Origin: Tepidiphilus succinatimandens
Lineage (GTDB): Bacteria; Pseudomonadota; Gammaproteobacteria; Burkholderiales; Rhodocyclaceae
Direction: 5' to 3'
Length of the DNA stretch: 64,000 nt
NCBI RefSeq assembly: GCF_006503695.1
Contig: NZ_SBIK01000013.1
Span: 33,376-97,375 of the forward strand
Numbering within the stretch: the stretch's first letter is position 1; each line of letters opens with the position of its first letter. Of this stretch, positions 49,300-58,631 are shown piece after piece. The position numbers and the translations under genes are program-made. The notes beneath the pieces were generated by a model that searched no databases, was not told where the DNA came from, and saw nothing but the letters and a program-made list of their open reading frames with translations.

Positions 49300-50265
49300 A
49301 TGACGCTCACCGATTTGCGCTATCTCGTCGCGCTCGCGCAGGAGCGGCACTTCGGTCGCGCCGCCGAGCGCTGCCACGTGAGTCAGCCCACGCTCTCGGT
49401 GGCGATCAAGAAACTCGAGCAGCATCTCGGGGTGCTGCTCTTCGAGCGCAACCCCAACGAGGTCAAACTCACCGAGATCGGCCGGCAGGTGGTGGAGCAG
49501 GCCGAGCGGGTGCTGCGCGAGGCGCAGCGCGTCGAAGAGATCGCCCAGGCGGGCAAGGATCCTCTCATCGGGCCGCTGCGGCTGGGGGTCATCTTTACCA
49601 TCGGCCCTTACCTGCTGCCGCGGCTGATTCCACTCGTGCATGAGTTCGCCCCCAAAATGCCGCTCATCATTCACGAGGATTACACGGCGAAGCTCGCCGA
49701 GCAGCTCAAGCACGGCGAGATCGACGTCGCCGTGCTCGCTCTGCCCTTCTCCGAACCGGGGCTCGTCACGCAGCCGGTCTATGACGAGCCTTTCCGCGTC
49801 CTCATGCCGGCCGAGCATCCCTGGACGACGTTCGATCGCATTCCGGCGGCCAAGCTTGCCGAGGAAAACGTGCTGCTCCTTGGCGCGGGCAACTGCTTCC
49901 GCGACCAGGTGCTGGAAGTGTGCCCGCAATGCGTGAGCAATTCGCCGCTGCAGGAGGCGCTCGCCGGAAGTTCTCTCGAAACCATCCGCTACATGGTGGC
50001 GAGCGGCCTGGGCGTGACGGTATTGCCCTCGTCGGCCGCCGACGACGCCTCGCGCATGAACCCCCTGCTCGCGGTGCGACCTTTTGCCGAGCCCGAACCT
50101 TACCGCCGGGTGGTACTGGTGTGGCGTGTCACCTATCCGCGCCACGGCGCGATCGACGTGCTGCGCCGCGCCATCTTCGCCGCCGATCTGCCTGGCGTGC
50201 GCCCGGTTGGCCCGGCGCCGCGGCGTCTGCCCGAGGAGCAGAGCCCGGCCGAGGCAACGTCATAA
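49300..50265 (+). CDS. oxyR: Hydrogen peroxide-sensing transcription regulator OxyR
   Basis: A 321-residue LysR-type regulator. The winged helix-turn-helix is at the N-terminus (MTLTDLRYLVALAQERHFGR, CHVSQPTLSVAIKKLEQHLG). The redox-active Cys pair GNCFRDQVLEVCPQC falls at residues 199 and 208, the same numbers as in E. coli OxyR, so peroxide sensing by disulfide formation is expected. IRYMVASGLGVTVLPSSA is the typical late block. The C-terminal 20 residues are a Pro/Glu tail. The Dps gene follows 94 bases later and is a probable target. Confidence 0.96.
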   Translation: MTLTDLRYLVALAQERHFGRAAERCHVSQPTLSVAIKKLEQHLGVLLFERNPNEVKLTEIGRQVVEQAERVLREAQRVEEIAQAGKDPLIGPLRLGVIFTIGPYLLPRLIPLVHEFAPKMPLIIHEDYTAKLAEQLKHGEIDVAVLALPFSEPGLVTQPVYDEPFRVLMPAEHPWTTFDRIPAAKLAEENVLLLGAGNCFRDQVLEVCPQCVSNSPLQEALAGSSLETIRYMVASGLGVTVLPSSAADDASRMNPLLAVRPFAEPEPYRRVVLVWRVTYPRHGAIDVLRRAIFAADLPGVRPVGPAPRRLPEEQSPAEATS

Positions 50266-50359
50266 CCTGGAGTGAAGTGAGCGATTGCCGGTGACGATTT
50301 GTCAGCCTCGCCGGCATGCGCTATATTGATCTGCGTCAGGTTCCTTCAAGGAGAGAAGC

Positions 50360-50848
50360 ATGAGCAAAGGGCAAGACAGTACCGCCATCGACATCGGCAT
50401 CGACGAAAAAGACCGCAAGAAGATCGCCGAGGGGCTCGCCAAGCTCTTGGCCGATTCCTACACGCTGTACCTGGCTACGCACAACTTCCACTGGAACGTG
50501 ACGGGGCCGATGTTCAACACCCTACACCTGATGTTCGAGCAGCAGTACACCGAGCTCGCCACGGCGGTGGACGACATCGCCGAGCGCATCCGCGCCTTGG
50601 GGTACCCGGCACCCGGAACCTACGCCGAGTTTCTCGAACTCACCCGGCTCGAGGAGCCCAAGCCCGGTCTCAAGGCCGAGGACATGATCCGCTATCTCAT
50701 CAAGGGGCAGGAGACGGTGGTGCGTACGGCACGCGAGACGCTGCCCGTGGCCGAGAAGGCCAACGACCAGCCCACACTCGATCTGCTCACGCAGCGCATG
50801 CAGATCCACGAGAAGAACGCCTGGATGCTGCGCAGCCTGCTCGAGTGA
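50360..50848 (+). CDS. dps: Dps-family DNA-protecting ferritin-like protein
   Basis: A 162-residue Dps protein that forms a twelve-subunit shell, oxidises Fe2+ with H2O2 and protects DNA. The ferroxidase residues are in [20 protein letters not shown] and [20 protein letters not shown] (His, Asp and Glu in the usual spacing). [20 protein letters not shown] near residue 137 is typical. The N-terminus is short and charged. SD AAGGAGAG precedes the ATG. Its position after oxyR suggests peroxide induction. Confidence 0.95.
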   Translation: MSKGQDSTAIDIGIDEKDRKKIAEGLAKLLADSYTLYLATHNFHWNVTGPMFNTLHLMFEQQYTELATAVDDIAERIRALGYPAPGTYAEFLELTRLEEPKPGLKAEDMIRYLIKGQETVVRTARETLPVAEKANDQPTLDLLTQRMQIHEKNAWMLRSLLE

Positions 50849-50877
50849 TCACTCCTTGCGCAGGATATGCTGCGGTG

Positions 50878-50906
50878 GCCGATCGGGAAACCGGTCGGCT
50901 TTTTTT
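50878..50906 (+). terminator. Intrinsic terminator after dps
   Basis: A stem GCCGATCGG / CCGGTCGGC (9 bp with one G-T pair) and GAAA loop is followed at once by seven T residues. It lies 30 bases after the dps stop. Confidence 0.88.
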
Positions 50907-50982
50907 GTAGGTATCGAGGGGAGGACGCCTTTCGTTCGGGGAAAAGCGAGAGGGGGAAGGAGGGGAGGGGGAAATCGAGAAG

Positions 50983-51058
50983 TGGCGCGCCCGGCAGGAA
51001 TCGAACCTGCGACCTTTGGCTTCGGAGGCCAACGCTCTATCCCCTGAGCTACGGGCGC
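50983..51058 (-). tRNA. tRNA-Arg (anticodon CCG)
   Basis: Read on the minus strand, the 76-base sequence begins GCGCCCG and ends CGGGCGC-G-CCA, with the acceptor stem fully paired and CCA encoded. The D arm (GCTCAGGGGATAGAGC), the anticodon arm TTGGC-CTCCGAA-GCCAA with anticodon CCG, and the T arm GCAGGTTCGAATCCTGC are all normal. It reads the Arg codon CGG. Confidence 0.97.
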
Positions 51059-51124
51059 GGGAAGGTAAAGTCAAATTATCGCACAAAATGCGCCGCGTGC
51101 GCCGCCGGTTTCAGCGCGGTCGCC

Positions 51125-52324
51125 CTACTCGTGCCGCAACGCCTCGATCGGATCGAGCCGGGCGGCGCGGCGCGCCGGGAAGAAACCGAAGACGATACCG
51201 ATGGCGCCCGAGAAGAGTGCGGCGATCAGCACGATGCCGTAATCCGGCGAGAAGGGGAATCCCAGTTTCTGCGCGGCCACGAGCGAGAAGACGAGCGCCA
51301 GCGTGATGCCGATGGCCCCGCCCAGCAGCGCGAGCACCACGGCTTCGACCAGGAACTGCAGCATGACGTCGGCGGCGCGCGCGCCGATCGCCAGGCGGAT
51401 GCCGATTTCGCGCGTGCGCTCGGTCACCGACACCAGCATGATGTTCATGATGCCGATGCCGCCCACCAGCAGGCTGATGCCGGCCACCGCCCCGAGCAGC
51501 ACCGTGAGCATGCGCGTGGTGCTGGTGAGCGTGCGCTCGATCTCCTTGGAGTCGATGAGGCGGAAGTTGTCCTCCATGTTGGCCGAGAGGTGCCGGCGCT
51601 CGCGCAGCACGAGCCGGATGTCCGCGAGCACGCGCTCGTTGTCGATGCCGTCGGCAAGCGAGAGCTGGATGGAGTCCACGTCGGTGGTGCCGGAGATGCG
51701 CCGCTGGTAGGTACGCAAGGGGATGATTACGATGTCATCCTGATCGGTGCCCATGGCGCTCTGGCCTTTTGCATCCAGCAGACCGATGATCTCGCAGGAG
51801 AATTTGTCCACGCGCATGCGCTGGCCGATGGGATCTTCGCTGCCGAAGAGCTCGCGCGCCACCGTCTGCCCGACGATGCAGGAAGCCACGCCGGCGCGCA
51901 GTTCGCTCGGCGTAAAGCCGCGGCCCTTGACGATTTCCCAGCGCCGCGCTTCGAGGTATCCCTCGCCCGCCCCGACCACGGTGGTGCTCCAGCTCTGGTT
52001 GCCGGCCACCACGGTGAGGGTGCGCAGCGACACCGGCGTCGACCAGGCCACGCCGGGCACTTCGCGGGCGATCGCCAGCGCGTCCTCCACCTTGAAGGGA
52101 ACGACGTTCTGCCCCGGGCCGAAGCCGCGCGAAGGCCGCAGGAAGACGATGTTGCTGCCCAGCGACGAGATCTGGTCGGAGACCGCCTGGGTGGCGCCGC
52201 GTCCGAGCGTGACCATGGCGATCACCGCGCCCACGCCGATGACGATGCCGAGCACGGTGAGAAAGGAGCGCAGGGCGTTCCTGCCCAGCGAGCGGATCGC
52301 TTCGCGCAGCGCATTGCCCAGCAT
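51125..52324 (-). CDS. MacB-type ABC transporter permease
   Basis: A 399-residue inner-membrane permease of the MacB/FtsX type. One helix lies near the N-terminus (NALRSFLTVLGIVIGVGAVI), a large periplasmic MacB_PCD domain follows (about 45-270), and three helices close the protein (about 280-385). EIGIRLAIGARAADVMLQFL near residue 310 is the coupling region. It is encoded separately from its ATPase, unlike E. coli MacB, and starts one base before the ATPase stop (TGATG). MacAB-TolC systems push peptides, heme or macrolides out of the periplasm. Confidence 0.92.
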   Translation of the reverse strand: MLGNALREAIRSLGRNALRSFLTVLGIVIGVGAVIAMVTLGRGATQAVSDQISSLGSNIVFLRPSRGFGPGQNVVPFKVEDALAIAREVPGVAWSTPVSLRTLTVVAGNQSWSTTVVGAGEGYLEARRWEIVKGRGFTPSELRAGVASCIVGQTVARELFGSEDPIGQRMRVDKFSCEIIGLLDAKGQSAMGTDQDDIVIIPLRTYQRRISGTTDVDSIQLSLADGIDNERVLADIRLVLRERRHLSANMEDNFRLIDSKEIERTLTSTTRMLTVLLGAVAGISLLVGGIGIMNIMLVSVTERTREIGIRLAIGARAADVMLQFLVEAVVLALLGGAIGITLALVFSLVAAQKLGFPFSPDYGIVLIAALFSGAIGIVFGFFPARRAARLDPIEALRHE

Positions 52325-53058
52325 CAGGCCGCCTCCCCGGCGCCGTCGATGCGCTCGACGTGCCCGTCGCGGAAGTGCACCACGCGCTGGGCGTAGGCAG
52401 CGATGTCCGGTTCGTGCGTCACCATGACGATGGTGAGGTGCCGTTCGCGGTTGAACCGGGTGATGAGCGCCATGATCTCGTGGCTGCGGGCGGAGTCGAG
52501 GTTGCCGGTGGGCTCGTCGGCGAGTAAGACTTTTGGCTGGGCGACGATGGCCCGGGCAATCGCCACGCGCTGCTGCTGCCCACCGGAGAGTTCGCTCGGC
52601 ACGTGGTGCTCGCGGCCGGAAAGCCCGACCTGCGCGAGCGCCTCACGCGCGCGCAGGCGCCGTTCGTGGGCCGGTACTCCCTGATAGACGAGGGGCAGTT
52701 CGACGTTTTCTTGGGCCGTGACGCGCGGCAGCAGGTGGAAGCCCTGGAAGACGAAACCCAGGGTATGGCGGCGCAGCAGCGCCCGTCCGTCGTTGTCGAG
52801 TTCGGTGACTTCGACGTCGCCGAGCCGGTAGCTGCCGCGGGTGGGGGTGTCGAGGCAGCCGAGGATGTTCATGGTGGTCGATTTGCCCGAACCGCTCGGT
52901 CCCATGAGGGCGACGAACTCGCCCGGCCAGACGTCGAGGTCGATGCCGCCCAGCGCGACGACGCGCGCGTCGCCCTGGCCATAGACGCGCTCGACGCCGC
53001 GCAAGCGGATGAGCGGTGCGCGGGTGGACGGCGCGCCCTCTCGCTGCGGCCCGTTCAT
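52324..53058 (-). CDS. MacB/LolD-type ABC transporter ATPase
   Basis: A 244-residue ATPase of the efflux operon. Walker A is LMGPSGSGKSTTMNILGCLD near residue 50, the typical MacB/LolD form. The Q-loop is GFVFQGFHLLPRVTAQENVE, the signature [19 protein letters not shown] near 155 and Walker B VLLADEPTGNLDSA near 177; the switch His is in VMVTHEPDIAAYAQ. It overlaps the adaptor gene by 4 bases and the permease gene by 1. Confidence 0.94.
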   Translation of the reverse strand: MNGPQREGAPSTRAPLIRLRGVERVYGQGDARVVALGGIDLDVWPGEFVALMGPSGSGKSTTMNILGCLDTPTRGSYRLGDVEVTELDNDGRALLRRHTLGFVFQGFHLLPRVTAQENVELPLVYQGVPAHERRLRAREALAQVGLSGREHHVPSELSGGQQQRVAIARAIVAQPKVLLADEPTGNLDSARSHEIMALITRFNRERHLTIVMVTHEPDIAAYAQRVVHFRDGHVERIDGAGEAA

Positions 53059-54365
53059 GGCTTGGGGCGCTCCGTGGCGGTGATGACCGGCGTGCCCGGT
53101 TCGAGCTTGCCGGAGCGCACTTCCAGGACCTGGGTGCGCCGCCCGTCCGAAGGGCCCAGCCGTACGCGCACGGGGGCGGGGGCTCCGTCCTCGCCGAGCA
53201 CCCAGATCGTGGCTTCTTCGCGCGTCTTCTTCTCGGGCGGTGGCGTAGGCGCAGCGGGAAAGGGGGGGCGGAAGAGTGCGCCCAGCCCGCCGCTGCCCGC
53301 GGCCGGTTTGGGCGCCGCTTCGGGCGGGCGGTAGCGCAGCGCGGCGTTGGCAATCGTCAGTACGTCTTCGAGGTGCTGGCTGAGGATCTCGGCGGTGGCG
53401 GTCATGCCCGGGCGCAGCTTGAGCTCGGGGTTGCCCACGGTGATTTCGGTCTTGTAGGTGACCACGCCGTTGACCAGTTCCGAACCGTAGCGCACGAGTT
53501 TTACCCGGCCGCTGAAGGGCTGGTCGGGATAGGCGTCTACGGTAAAGCTCACGCTCTGCCCTTCGGCTACCTTGCCCACGTCGGCCTCGTCGACGTCGGC
53601 CAAAAGCTCCATCTGGGCGAGATCCTCGGCCAGGGTGAAGAGCACGGGCGTCTGCAGCGAGGCGGCAATCGTCTGCCCAGGGTCGATGCTGCGTTTGAGC
53701 ACCACGCCGCCGATGGGGCTGCGAATGACGGATTTGTCGAGATCGGTGAGGATGGAGGTGAGCTGCGCTTCGCTGGCCTTGATTTCGGCTTTGGCTTGCA
53801 GCAGCTCCGCTTCGGCGCGGGCGACGTTCGCGGCGGCGCTGTCCAGATCCTGTTGCGCCACGGCCTGGCCGGCGCTGAGCTTGCCGGCGTGCTGCAGGCG
53901 CTGCAGCTTGGCCCGGGCTTCCGTCAGGGTGGCTTCGAGCTGCGGGATTTTGGCGCGCGCCAGGGCGAGATTCGCTTCGGCCTGCACGCGCTGCGCCTCG
54001 AGCTTGCGCGTATCGAGCCGGGCGAGCACTTGGCCGACCTTGACCGGATCGTTGAAATCGACGTAGACCTCGCGGATCGTGCCGGAGATCTCGGCGCCGA
54101 CGTCGACCTGGTTGGTCGGGCTGAGGTTGCCGGTGGCAGTGACGGTGATCGACAGATCCCCGCGCTGGGCCGCGTCGGTGAGGTAGCGCACGCTCACCGG
54201 TTCCCCGCCGCGCTTGCCGACGAACCACAGGCCGGCAGCCAGCAGCAGGACGAGGAGCCCGCCGGCGAGGATGATGCGCCGCCGCCGGCGTAGGCGCGCG
54301 AGTTCGGCGCGCAGATGCGAGGTGTCGAGCACGGCGTCGGCGGAGTTGGGAGCAGTTTCGTTCAT
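53055..54365 (-). CDS. MacA-type periplasmic adaptor (membrane fusion protein)
   Basis: A 436-residue adaptor anchored by one N-terminal helix (IILAGGLLVLLLAAGLWFVG, about 32-51). It has the lipoyl/barrel halves around a long coiled-coil hairpin (about 115-195: RVQAEANLALARAKIPQLEA, AEAELLQAKAEIKASEAQLT) and the macrolide-adaptor block GGVVLKRSIDPGQTIAASLQ near 220. A Pro-rich insert (about 350-380) is unusual. It links the ABC transporter to the outer-membrane channel. Its start overlaps the stop of the upstream channel gene by 4 bases. Confidence 0.93.
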   Translation of the reverse strand: MNETAPNSADAVLDTSHLRAELARLRRRRRIILAGGLLVLLLAAGLWFVGKRGGEPVSVRYLTDAAQRGDLSITVTATGNLSPTNQVDVGAEISGTIREVYVDFNDPVKVGQVLARLDTRKLEAQRVQAEANLALARAKIPQLEATLTEARAKLQRLQHAGKLSAGQAVAQQDLDSAAANVARAEAELLQAKAEIKASEAQLTSILTDLDKSVIRSPIGGVVLKRSIDPGQTIAASLQTPVLFTLAEDLAQMELLADVDEADVGKVAEGQSVSFTVDAYPDQPFSGRVKLVRYGSELVNGVVTYKTEITVGNPELKLRPGMTATAEILSQHLEDVLTIANAALRYRPPEAAPKPAAGSGGLGALFRPPFPAAPTPPPEKKTREEATIWVLGEDGAPAPVRVRLGPSDGRRTQVLEVRSGKLEPGTPVITATERPKP

Positions 54366-55855
54366 CGGACGGTTTCCTCCTGCGGCGCCTCGCCCGGCCA
54401 GCCGCCGCCGAGCGCCTTGTAGAGACGAACGCGGTCGCCGGCGTTCTGTCCTTGCTGCGCGACGAACGCGTCGGTGGCCGAGAGCCAGGTGCGCTGCGTG
54501 TCGATGAGCACGGTGTAGTCGGTCAGGCCCGAGCGGTATTGCGCGAGCGCCAGCTCCACGCTCGCGCGGGCGCTGTCGGCTGCCTGTCGCAGGTCGTCCA
54601 GGCGGCGGTCGTCTTCCTGGAGCGTGAGGAGGGCGTTCTCCACCTCGCTCAGGGCGCTGAGCACGCTCTTGCGGTAGTCGGCAAAGCTTTGCATGAGCTG
54701 CGCTTCGCTCGCCTCCAGCTGCGCCGACAGCTTGCCGCCATCGAAGAGGGTGGCGAGCGGCGCGAACGCGAGGCTCCAGGTGCGTGCACTCGCCTGCCAC
54801 AGATCGCCTGCGGTGAGCGCGGTAAGGCCCAGGCTGCCGCTCAAGGGGAAGCTCGGGTAGCGCGCCGCGTCGGCCACGTCACGCTGCGCGGCGGCGGCGG
54901 CGAGCTGCGCCTCGCTGCGGCGTACGTCGGGGCGGCGGCGCAGCACGTCGGCGGGAATGCCGGCCGCGGGCAGGGGCGGCAGGCGCGTCACCCAGGGTGC
55001 GAGATAGGCGAGCTCCGGCGGTTTGGCCCCCGCGGCGGCGGGCGGCGGCCCTGGCGGCTGGTCGCGCGTGAGTCGCTCGTGCCAGTAACCCGGGGCTTCT
55101 CCGGCGAGCAGCGCGAGCGCATTCAGGGCGCTCTCCCGGCCCTGGGCGAGCGCGGCGCGCTGCGCCCGGGTCTGCGCGAGCAGAGTCTGGGCCTGGCGCA
55201 CGTCGAGCTCGCTCACCAGTCCCGCGGCGGCCTTGGCCTGGGCGAGCGCCAGGCTGCGCTCGAGCACCACGAGTTGCGCCTCGAGCAGCGTCAGGCGAGC
55301 GTGCGCCGTGCGCGCGTCGAACCAGGATTGCGCCGCCTCGGCCGTGGTGCTCACCAGCACGTCGGCCAGATCATAGGTGGCTGCCGTCTGCTGCGCCTCG
55401 GCCGCGCGCAGTGCTGCCCGCCGCCCGCCGAAGACGTCGAGCTCCCATTGCGCGTCGAAGCCGACCTGGAACTGGTTTTCGATCGTTCCCATGCCCGTTT
55501 CGGCGCTCGTGCGGTTGCGCGCGGCGCTGCCGCTGCCGGTTATGGTGGGGCCGAGATCGGCGGCGGTGGCGCGCCGCTGCGCCCGCGCCTGGGCCAGGCG
55601 CGCGAGCGCCGCTTCGAGGTCGAGATTGTCGCGGCGCACCTTGGCCACGATCTCCTCGAGCACGGGGTCGGCGAAATGGCGCCACCATTGGGTGAGCTCG
55701 GCCTCGTCCGCCTCCGGTGCGGCCTGACGAAACGCCGCCGGCGGAGGTGGCGCCTGCGGCGGCACCGTGACGATGGCGCAGGCCGCGCACACACAGGCGG
55801 CCAAGAGCGCCGCTGTGCGCGTGGGAAACCGGAAGAGCGGGATGGTCGGCTCCAT
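54362..55855 (-). CDS. Outer-membrane efflux lipoprotein, NodT family (TolC-like)
   Basis: A 497-residue channel component of RND/ABC efflux systems. The N-terminus is a lipoprotein-like signal (TAALLAACVCAACAIVTV) followed by a Pro-rich linker. The two OEP repeats show helical blocks such as DNLDLEAALARLAQARAQRR near residue 90 and GLVSELDVRQAQTLLAQTRA near 205. GIPADVLRRRPDVRRSEAQL near 300 is the NodT signature. LPPAEELAR-type YRSGLTDYTVLIDTQRTWL is near the end. The frame opens 74 codons earlier, but the signal sequence fixes this start. It leads the four-gene efflux operon. Confidence 0.92.
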   Translation of the reverse strand: MEPTIPLFRFPTRTAALLAACVCAACAIVTVPPQAPPPPAAFRQAAPEADEAELTQWWRHFADPVLEEIVAKVRRDNLDLEAALARLAQARAQRRATAADLGPTITGSGSAARNRTSAETGMGTIENQFQVGFDAQWELDVFGGRRAALRAAEAQQTAATYDLADVLVSTTAEAAQSWFDARTAHARLTLLEAQLVVLERSLALAQAKAAAGLVSELDVRQAQTLLAQTRAQRAALAQGRESALNALALLAGEAPGYWHERLTRDQPPGPPPAAAGAKPPELAYLAPWVTRLPPLPAAGIPADVLRRRPDVRRSEAQLAAAAAQRDVADAARYPSFPLSGSLGLTALTAGDLWQASARTWSLAFAPLATLFDGGKLSAQLEASEAQLMQSFADYRKSVLSALSEVENALLTLQEDDRRLDDLRQAADSARASVELALAQYRSGLTDYTVLIDTQRTWLSATDAFVAQQGQNAGDRVRLYKALGGGWPGEAPQEETVR

Positions 55856-55990
55856 GGAGGGATCAGGCGGCTCTGGCAACGGGATCGAACCTACGGGGCG
55901 TGATTGTACGCGCTGCGCACCGGCCGCGGCTGCATGATACGATTTGTTGGGCGCCGCGCTGCCAAACCCCTCGTTCTCAGGAAAGACACC

Positions 55991-56848
55991 ATGAAATTCA
56001 TCCGTTTCGGCCTCCCTGGTCAGGAACGCCCCGGCCTGATCGACCCCCTCGGCGGCCTGCGCGACCTCTCGGCCCATGTGCGCGACATCGACGGGGCGCT
56101 CCTCGCCGACGCGGCGGTGCTCGCCGCCCTGCGCGCGCTCGCCCCCTTCTCGCTGCCGCCGGTCTCACCCGACGTGCGCCTGGGGTCGCCGCTGGCCGGC
56201 GTGGGCAATTTCTACGCCATTGGGCTCAATTTCCGCGACCACGCGCAGGAGGCGAACCTGCCCATCCCGAGCGAACCGGTCGTCTTCATGAAAGCCACGA
56301 GCTGCATCTGCGGCCCGGACGATCCATTCCTTTGCCCGCCCGGAGCGCAGAAACTCGACTGGGAGGCGGAGCTGGGCGTGGTCATCGGTCGGCGGGCCAA
56401 GCGCGTCTCGCCGGCCGAGGCGCGCGCCTGCATCGCCGGCTATTGCACCGTGCTCGACGGCTCGGAGCGCGACTTCCAGATGAACCGCGGCGGGCTGTGG
56501 ATCAAGGGCAAGAGTTACGAGTCCTTCGGTCCGCTGGGCCCCTGGCTCGTCACCGCCGACGAAGTGCCCAACCCGCAGGCGCTCGCCATCCGCCTCGAGG
56601 TGAACGGCGAGCGCATGCAGGACGGCAACACCGCCGAGATGATCTTCGACGTGGCCACCCTCGTGAGTCACCTGTCCGAGTTCATGACGCTGCTGCCGGG
56701 CGACGTCATCGCCACCGGCACGCCCGCCGGGGTTGGCCTGGGTCAGAAACCGCCGCGTTTCCTGCGCCCCGGCGACGAAGTGACGCTGGAAGTGGAAGGT
56801 CTGGGGCGGCAGCGCCATTGCGTGGTGGTCGATCGCGCGGAGAGATGA
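55991..56848 (+). CDS. Fumarylacetoacetate hydrolase (FAH)-family enzyme
   Basis: A 285-residue cytoplasmic enzyme of the FAH superfamily, which includes acylpyruvases and 2-hydroxyhepta-2,4-diene-1,7-dioate isomerases. The metal-site residues appear in FYAIGLNFRDHAQE, LDWEAELGVVIGRRAKRVSP (Glu pair) and GYCTVLDGSERDFQ (Asp). GPWLVTADEVPNPQALAIRL and DVIATGTPAGVGLGQKPPRF are typical of the group. The exact substrate is unknown. Its stop overlaps the start of an ABC binding protein (ATGA), an unexpected partner. Confidence 0.88.
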   Translation: MKFIRFGLPGQERPGLIDPLGGLRDLSAHVRDIDGALLADAAVLAALRALAPFSLPPVSPDVRLGSPLAGVGNFYAIGLNFRDHAQEANLPIPSEPVVFMKATSCICGPDDPFLCPPGAQKLDWEAELGVVIGRRAKRVSPAEARACIAGYCTVLDGSERDFQMNRGGLWIKGKSYESFGPLGPWLVTADEVPNPQALAIRLEVNGERMQDGNTAEMIFDVATLVSHLSEFMTLLPGDVIATGTPAGVGLGQKPPRFLRPGDEVTLEVEGLGRQRHCVVVDRAER

Positions 56849-57651
56849 AGACCCCGCGTGTATGGCATCGCCAGTTGTTCGTGATAGTGGCCTTCTTTGC
56901 CTGCGTGGCCCAGGCGCAGGAAGGGCCGCGGCGTGTCGTCTCGGTGAATCTGTGCGCCGACCAGCTGCTGCTGCGGCTCGCTCCCGAGCGCGTCATCGCC
57001 ATCACGACGCTGTCGCGCCGCGCCGATCTCGCCCCGGACCCGACGCTGGGGGCCGACAAACCGGCGATCCGCGGTTCGGCCGAAGAGATCCTTGCGCTTC
57101 GGCCGGATCTGGTCGTCTTCGGGCCGTTCTCGGCCGCGGCCACGCGAACGCTCCTCGAACGACTGGGGCTTCCCGTCTATACGCTGCCGTACGTCGAATC
57201 GCTGGATGCGCTGCGGGATGCGATTCGTACCCTCGGCCGGTTGGTGCACGAGCCGGAGCGCGCCGCAGCCCTGGAAACACGGCTGGATGCGCTCGCGCGT
57301 CCCTTGGGCGTGGAGGGCGAGACACCGGTCATCCTCTATTATCTCCAGGGCGGCTACAGCGCCGGGCGCGGCACATGGGTGGGTGAGCTCATCGAGCGCA
57401 GCGGGGGCATCAACGCCGCCGAGCGTGCCGGACTCATCGGCCATGGCGATCTGCCGCTCGAGCGGGCATTGGCCGCCCGCCCGACGCGCTGGTGGCGCAC
57501 CGTCTATCAAAACGACACCCCGACCCTGGGCGAGCGCCTGCTCGCGCATCCGGCGCTGCGGCGCCAGGCCGGCGAACCGCACTGGCTGCCGAGCTGGGCG
57601 ATCACCTGCGCCGGCCCTTGGTCGTTCGAGGCGCTGGAGCGGCTGCGATGA
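56845..57651 (+). CDS. BtuF-like periplasmic binding protein (cobalamin or iron complex)
   Basis: A 268-residue exported protein of the helical-backbone class III metal-receptor fold. The signal peptide (LFVIVAFFACVAQAQ) is followed by RRVVSVNLCADQLLLRLAPE. LALRPDLVVFGPFSAAATRT near residue 84 and GELIERSGGINAAERAGLIG near 175 are typical of cobalamin/Fe-siderophore binding proteins. The ligand is not certain; vitamin B12 or a heme/siderophore is possible. No riboswitch lies upstream. It overlaps the FAH gene and the permease gene by 4 bases each. Confidence 0.85.
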   Translation: MKTPRVWHRQLFVIVAFFACVAQAQEGPRRVVSVNLCADQLLLRLAPERVIAITTLSRRADLAPDPTLGADKPAIRGSAEEILALRPDLVVFGPFSAAATRTLLERLGLPVYTLPYVESLDALRDAIRTLGRLVHEPERAAALETRLDALARPLGVEGETPVILYYLQGGYSAGRGTWVGELIERSGGINAAERAGLIGHGDLPLERALAARPTRWWRTVYQNDTPTLGERLLAHPALRRQAGEPHWLPSWAITCAGPWSFEALERLR

Positions 57652-58631
57652 GGGAAGTGTTACTCGCCCCGGCGCTGCTCTTGCTGGTGGGCTTGCTCGT
57701 GCTCGCCTCGCTCACGCTGGGCTATCTCGAGCTCTCGCCGCTTGCCTGGTGGCGCGGCGTCTGGGCGGGCGACCCTCTCCTGCGCCTGGTCTTGGTGGAG
57801 ATCCGGCTGCCGCGCACCCTGCTCGCGCTCGCCGTAGGGGCGGCGCTGGGCGTGGCCGGTGCGGCCCTGCAGAGCCTGCTGCGCAACCCACTCGCCGAGC
57901 CGGCGCTCGTCGGCGCCACCGGCGGGGCTTCGCTCGGGGCGGTGATGGCGCTCTACTGGGGGTGGGCCGGTGCCTGGTCGCTGGCGCTGCCACTGGCGGG
58001 ATTCGCCGGGGCGGCGCTCGTTACCGCGTTCGTGCTTCTGCTCGCCCTGCGCGGCGCTTCCACCGTGGGCCTCATCCTCGCCGGCGTGGCTGCCTCCAGC
58101 TTGAGCACGGCGCTCGTCTCACTCATCCTCAATGCCTCGCCCAATCCGCACGCGACGATGGAGATCGTGCACTGGCTGCTGGGCTCGGTGACCGATCGCA
58201 GCCTGCAGGACGTCGCGCTGGTGCTGCCGCCGATCGCGCTGGGGATGGCGCTGCTGCTGCGCCAAGGCACGGCGCTGCGCCGCCTGGTGCTCGACGAGGA
58301 GGCCGCCGCGAGCCTCGGGGTGTCGCTGCCGCGGCTGCGTCTGGCCGTGCTCGTGGGCGCGGCGCTGGCGGTGGGGGCGGCCACGGCCATCGCCGGTTCC
58401 ATCGGTTTCGTCGGCCTGGTGGCACCACACCTCGTGCGGCCCCTCGTGCGCCACGATCCGGCGCGCACGCTGTGGGCTTCAATGGGCGCGGGGGCGGTGC
58501 TGCTGCTCGCCGCCGATCTGGCGGTGCGCCTGATCGATCCCCACGGCGCGGAGCTCAAGCTCGGCGTGCTCACGGCCCTCATCGGGGCGCCCTTCTTCCT
58601 GTGGCGGGTACTCGCGGTGCGTGCGCCATGA
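57648..58631 (+). CDS. BtuC/FecCD-family ABC permease
   Basis: A 327-residue permease with about ten hydrophobic helices. RLPRTLLALAVGAALGVAGA near residue 53 and NPLAEPALVGATGGASLGAV near 83 are the FecCD family hallmarks. GSIGFVGLVAPHLVRPLVRH near 246 is the coupling region, and DLAVRLIDPHGAELKLGVLT near 285 matches the family. It forms the homodimeric channel of a cobalamin or iron-complex importer. It overlaps both neighbours by 4 bases. Confidence 0.93.
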   Translation: MREVLLAPALLLLVGLLVLASLTLGYLELSPLAWWRGVWAGDPLLRLVLVEIRLPRTLLALAVGAALGVAGAALQSLLRNPLAEPALVGATGGASLGAVMALYWGWAGAWSLALPLAGFAGAALVTAFVLLLALRGASTVGLILAGVAASSLSTALVSLILNASPNPHATMEIVHWLLGSVTDRSLQDVALVLPPIALGMALLLRQGTALRRLVLDEEAAASLGVSLPRLRLAVLVGAALAVGAATAIAGSIGFVGLVAPHLVRPLVRHDPARTLWASMGAGAVLLLAADLAVRLIDPHGAELKLGVLTALIGAPFFLWRVLAVRAP